A stretch of 11,759 bases of DNA from Rhodoferax sp. (GTDB lineage: Bacteria; Pseudomonadota; Gammaproteobacteria; Burkholderiales; Burkholderiaceae_C): assembly GCA_028292305.1 (NCBI GenBank), contig JAQGMQ010000574.1, positions 1 to 11,759 of the forward strand. The letters are read 5' to 3'. The number at the start of each line of letters is the position of its first letter. The first letter of the stretch is position 1. The translations under genes and the position numbers were made by a program. Positions 9,438 through 11,759 of the stretch are shown here, one piece after another. The notes beneath the pieces were generated by a model. It was not told where the DNA came from and searched no databases. It worked only from the letters and a program-made list of their open reading frames with translations.

Positions 9438-10793
9438 ATGACTGCCAAGAAACAGATCCTGCTCAACGCGTTCAACATGAACTGCGTGGGCCACATCAAC
9501 CACGGGCTGTGGGCCCATCCGCGTGATGAGTCGGCCGACTACAAGCGCATCGCGCATTGGACCGGCATCGCCAAGACGCTGGAGCGTGGCCTGTTCGACG
9601 GCTTCTTCATCGCCGACATCGTGGGGGTGTACGACGTCTACCAGCAGAACGTGGACGTGACGCTGCGCGAGGCGATCCAGCTGCCGGTGAACGACCCGAT
9701 GCTGCTGGTCTCGGCCATGGCGGCGGTGACGCAGCACCTGGGCTTCGGCGTCACCGTCAACCTGGGCTACGAGCTGCCGTACCTGCTGGCGCGCCGCTTC
9801 TCCACGCTCGACCACCTCACCCAGGGCCGCATCGGCTGGAACATCGTCACCGGCTACCTCGACAGCGCGGCCCGCGCCATGGGCCGGTCGGAACAGCTGG
9901 CCCATGACGAACGCTACAACCGCGCCGACGAGTTCCTCGACGTGGTCTACAAGCTCTGGGAAGGCAGCTGGGAAGACGGCGCCGTGCTGCGCGACAAGGC
10001 CGCCCGCATCTACACCGATCCGGCCAGGGTGCACAAGGTGCAGCATGCAGGGCGCTACTACCAGGTCGACGGCTACCACCTCAGCGAACCTTCGCCGCAG
10101 CGCACGCCGGTGCTGTTCCAGGCCGGTAGCTCGGGGCGGGGCCAGCACTTTGCCGGGCGCCACGCCGAATGTGTGTTCATCTCGCCGCCCGACAAGGAAG
10201 CCGCGCGCAGGAGCGTGCAGTCGCTGCGCGCGCAGCTGGTGCAGGCCGGCCGGCGGCCGGACGACGTGAAGGTGTTCGTCGGCGCCTCGGTGGTCACCGG
10301 CGCCACCACGCGGGAGGCACAGGACAAATACGCCGACTACAAACACTACGCCAGCCGCGAGGCCGGGCTGGCGCATTTCTCGGCGAGCACCGGCATCGAC
10401 TATGGCGCCTACGACCTCGATGCGCCGGTGGCCTATGGCAAGAGCAATGCCATCGAATCCGCGACCCAGGTGGCCGAACAGCGCGGCTGGACGCGGCGCT
10501 CGCTGCTCGAATTGTTCGAGCTGGGCGGGCGTTACCCGGCCATCGTGGGCGATGCGGGCCAGGTGGCCGACACGCTGCAGGGCTGGATCGACGACACCGG
10601 TGTCGACGGCTTCAACCTGAGCCGCACCGTGGTGCCCGAGAGTTATGCCGACATGGTCGACTTCCTGGTGCCCGAGCTGCAGAACCGCGGCGTCTACAAG
10701 ACCGCCTATGCCGACGGCACGCTGCGCCACAAGCTGTTCGGCGAAGGCGACCGCCTGCCCGGGCGGCACGCCGGCGCGCAGTTCAGGCGCTGA
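9438..10793 (+). CDS. DmoA/NtaA/SnaA/DszA-family FMN-dependent monooxygenase, DmoA-like
   Basis: This 451-residue bacterial-luciferase-like monooxygenase belongs to the family with dimethylsulfide monooxygenase (DmoA), nitrilotriacetate monooxygenase (NtaA) and DBT-sulfone monooxygenase (DszA). Such enzymes take FMNH2 from a separate reductase. Family stretches are LNAFNMNCVGH (9-19), DGFFIADIVGVYDVY (54-68), FSTLDHLTQGRIGWNIVTGY (121-140), AHDERYNRADEFLDVVYKLW (155-174), QAGSSGRG (228-235) and DGFNLSRTVVPESY (390-403). From memory the N-terminal half resembles DmoA much more than DszA or NtaA, so a small thioether or related C-S substrate is plausible. Met/Cys content (8) is higher than in its soluble neighbours. 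The 37-base spacer before ATG 9438 is pyrimidine-rich and has no ribosome site I can see; the start is supported by N-terminal similarity. Family is certain, substrate inferred. Confidence 0.9.
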   Translation: MTAKKQILLNAFNMNCVGHINHGLWAHPRDESADYKRIAHWTGIAKTLERGLFDGFFIADIVGVYDVYQQNVDVTLREAIQLPVNDPMLLVSAMAAVTQHLGFGVTVNLGYELPYLLARRFSTLDHLTQGRIGWNIVTGYLDSAARAMGRSEQLAHDERYNRADEFLDVVYKLWEGSWEDGAVLRDKAARIYTDPARVHKVQHAGRYYQVDGYHLSEPSPQRTPVLFQAGSSGRGQHFAGRHAECVFISPPDKEAARRSVQSLRAQLVQAGRRPDDVKVFVGASVVTGATTREAQDKYADYKHYASREAGLAHFSASTGIDYGAYDLDAPVAYGKSNAIESATQVAEQRGWTRRSLLELFELGGRYPAIVGDAGQVADTLQGWIDDTGVDGFNLSRTVVPESYADMVDFLVPELQNRGVYKTAYADGTLRHKLFGEGDRLPGRHAGAQFRR

Positions 10794-10829
10794 CGCAACA
10801 CGCGCAACCCGCGCAACATGCGCAACATG
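10794..10829. repeat. Tandem 9-bp repeat, four copies, between convergent genes
   Basis: Four head-to-tail 9-base units start at 10794, 10803, 10812 and 10821. All begin CGCAAC and end in G, with the variants CGCAACACG, CGCAACCCG, CGCAACATG and CGCAACATG. They begin right after the stop of the DmoA-like gene and fill most of the 62-base gap before the regulator's stop codon. No function is evident. Confidence 0.85.
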
Positions 10830-10855
10830 CGGGGGCGCGCCGGGCGGCGTTGTCC

Positions 10856-11759
10856 TCAGCCGCCGACATAGGAGGCGCCACCGTCCTTGTCGTTCACCGA
10901 CACCTCGACGATCTCGCGGCTCAGCGTCGGCGCGAACGACGAGATGAACGCATACACGTAGCCGCGCAGATAGGCCCCACGCCGCACCGCCACGCGGGTG
11001 TGGTTGATGCCGAACAGCGCAGCCGCGTCGATGGCCCGGAGCGAGGTGTCGCGTTCCGCCTCGAAGGCGATCGAAGCCACGATGCCCACCCCCATGCCGA
11101 GCTGCACATAGGTCTTGATCACGTCGGCGTCCATCGCGCTGAGCACGATGTCCGGCGTGAGGCGCTGCGCCGCGAACGCCTCGTCGATGTGGCTTCTGCC
11201 GGTGAAGCCCGCGCCGTAGGTGATGAGCGGGTAACGCGCCAGGGCCGCGAGCGACAACGGCACGCCCAGCAGGGCATGGCCCGGCGGCACGACCACCGAA
11301 TGGCTCCAGCGGTAACACGGCATGGCCACCAGGTCGGCGTAGTCGCCCAGCGCCTCGGTGGCGATGCCGATGTCGGCCTCGCCCGACAGCAGCATCTGCG
11401 CTACCTGGCTGGGCGAACCCTGGTGCAGGTGCAGCTTGACCTCGGGGTACTGCAGGCGGAACTCCTGCACCGCCGCCGGCAACGCATATCGCGCCTGGGA
11501 ATGCGTGGCCGCGATGGCCAGCTGGCCGCCTTGCTGCGTCACGAAATCCTGGCCCGCGTTGCGCAGGTTGCTGCCGCCCTGCAGGATGCCTTCGATGATG
11601 GGCAACACATGGCCGCCAGGCTCGGTGAGGCCGGTGAGCCGTTTGCCCGAGCGGATGAACAGCTCGATGCCCAGCTCTTCTTCGAGTTCGCGGATCTGCC
11701 GGCTGATGCCCGACTGCGAGGTATGCAGCGACTGCGCCCCTTCGGTCCGGTTGAAGCCG
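10856..11759 (-). CDS. CysB-family LysR-type transcriptional regulator, N-terminus truncated by the window edge
   Basis: Three hundred residues are visible on the minus strand, from 11758 to TGA at 10858-10856. About 15 N-terminal residues lie outside; ATG at 11608 is internal. The visible winged-helix part includes TSQSGISRQIRELEEELG, then the co-inducer domain. Aligned from memory with E. coli CysB, residues matching the sulfate/acetylserine pocket are kept: Thr100, Gln103, Thr149 and Thr202, with Ser at the Thr102 position. TDADVIKTYV of CysB reads MDADVIKTYV here. CysB, Cbl and SsuR-type proteins activate sulfonate and sulfate-ester genes when sulfate is low, so this is a likely activator of the adjacent operon. 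It is convergent with the operon, so its own promoter is beyond the window and no shared divergent promoter exists here. Whether it is the cell's main CysB or a specialised Cbl/SsuR-like paralogue cannot be told. Confidence 0.92.
   Translation of the reverse strand, partial: GFNRTEGAQSLHTSQSGISRQIRELEEELGIELFIRSGKRLTGLTEPGGHVLPIIEGILQGGSNLRNAGQDFVTQQGGQLAIAATHSQARYALPAAVQEFRLQYPEVKLHLHQGSPSQVAQMLLSGEADIGIATEALGDYADLVAMPCYRWSHSVVVPPGHALLGVPLSLAALARYPLITYGAGFTGRSHIDEAFAAQRLTPDIVLSAMDADVIKTYVQLGMGVGIVASIAFEAERDTSLRAIDAAALFGINHTRVAVRRGAYLRGYVYAFISSFAPTLSREIVEVSVNDKDGGASYVGG

Noticed and set aside
10836..10855. Possible intrinsic terminator between the convergent genes
   Set aside because: CGCC/GGCG around a four-base loop (10838-10849) gives only a four-pair stem and no run of T follows, only TTGTCC. 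Too weak to call.
8874..11318. An 814-codon open frame on the - strand spanning parts of three genes
   Set aside because: It runs across the real ends of genes on both strands, overlaps the CysB-like regulator in another frame, and shows no family features. It is a GC-driven shadow.

Overview
The window is a high-GC (well above 60% by eye), tightly packed stretch that looks like a betaproteobacterial chromosome. Burkholderiales/Comamonadaceae is my best guess, from GC content, codon use and gene content; no marker gene is present to confirm it. I see no tRNA, rRNA, CRISPR or insertion sequence. Coding density is near total, and no gap between genes exceeds 67 bases.

Layout. Nine genes run on the + strand in what looks like one long organosulfur-scavenging operon. 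They are: the 3' two thirds of an FMNH2-dependent alkanesulfonate monooxygenase (ssuD/msuD; 1-803); an NADPH-dependent FMN reductase of the MsuE type (871-1449); a complete peptide-type ABC importer made of a fused double ATPase (1457-3208), a substrate-binding protein with a Tat-like signal (3266-4957) and two permeases joined by ATGA overlaps (4954-5979, 5976-6818); two tandem SfnB-family flavoproteins (6845-8116, 8123-9400); and a DmoA/NtaA-type FMN-dependent monooxygenase (9438-10793). A CysB-family LysR regulator (10856-11759, N-terminus beyond the window) converges on the operon from the - strand.

How it may work together. The reductase would supply reduced FMN to the SsuD/MsuD-type enzyme, and plausibly to the SfnB-type and DmoA-type monooxygenases. 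Together these would release sulfite from sulfonates and oxidise C-S compounds such as thioethers or sulfones. The usual sulfonate importer (SsuABC) is absent here. Its place is taken by a family-5, dipeptide/glutathione-type importer whose real cargo is unknown and may be an organosulfur compound. The CysB-like regulator is a natural candidate to switch the cluster on when sulfate is scarce.

Most striking signal. The abundant soluble proteins are almost free of cysteine and methionine. The 563-residue binding protein has no Cys and only its initiator Met, so the mature protein should contain no sulfur at all. The FMN reductase (1 in 192), the SsuD fragment (1 in 266) and the two SfnB proteins (2 in 423 and 3 in 425) follow the same pattern, while the ATPase has 16 in 583. 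This is the known signature of proteins made during sulfur starvation. It ties the peptide-type transporter to sulfur scavenging independently of gene neighbourhood.
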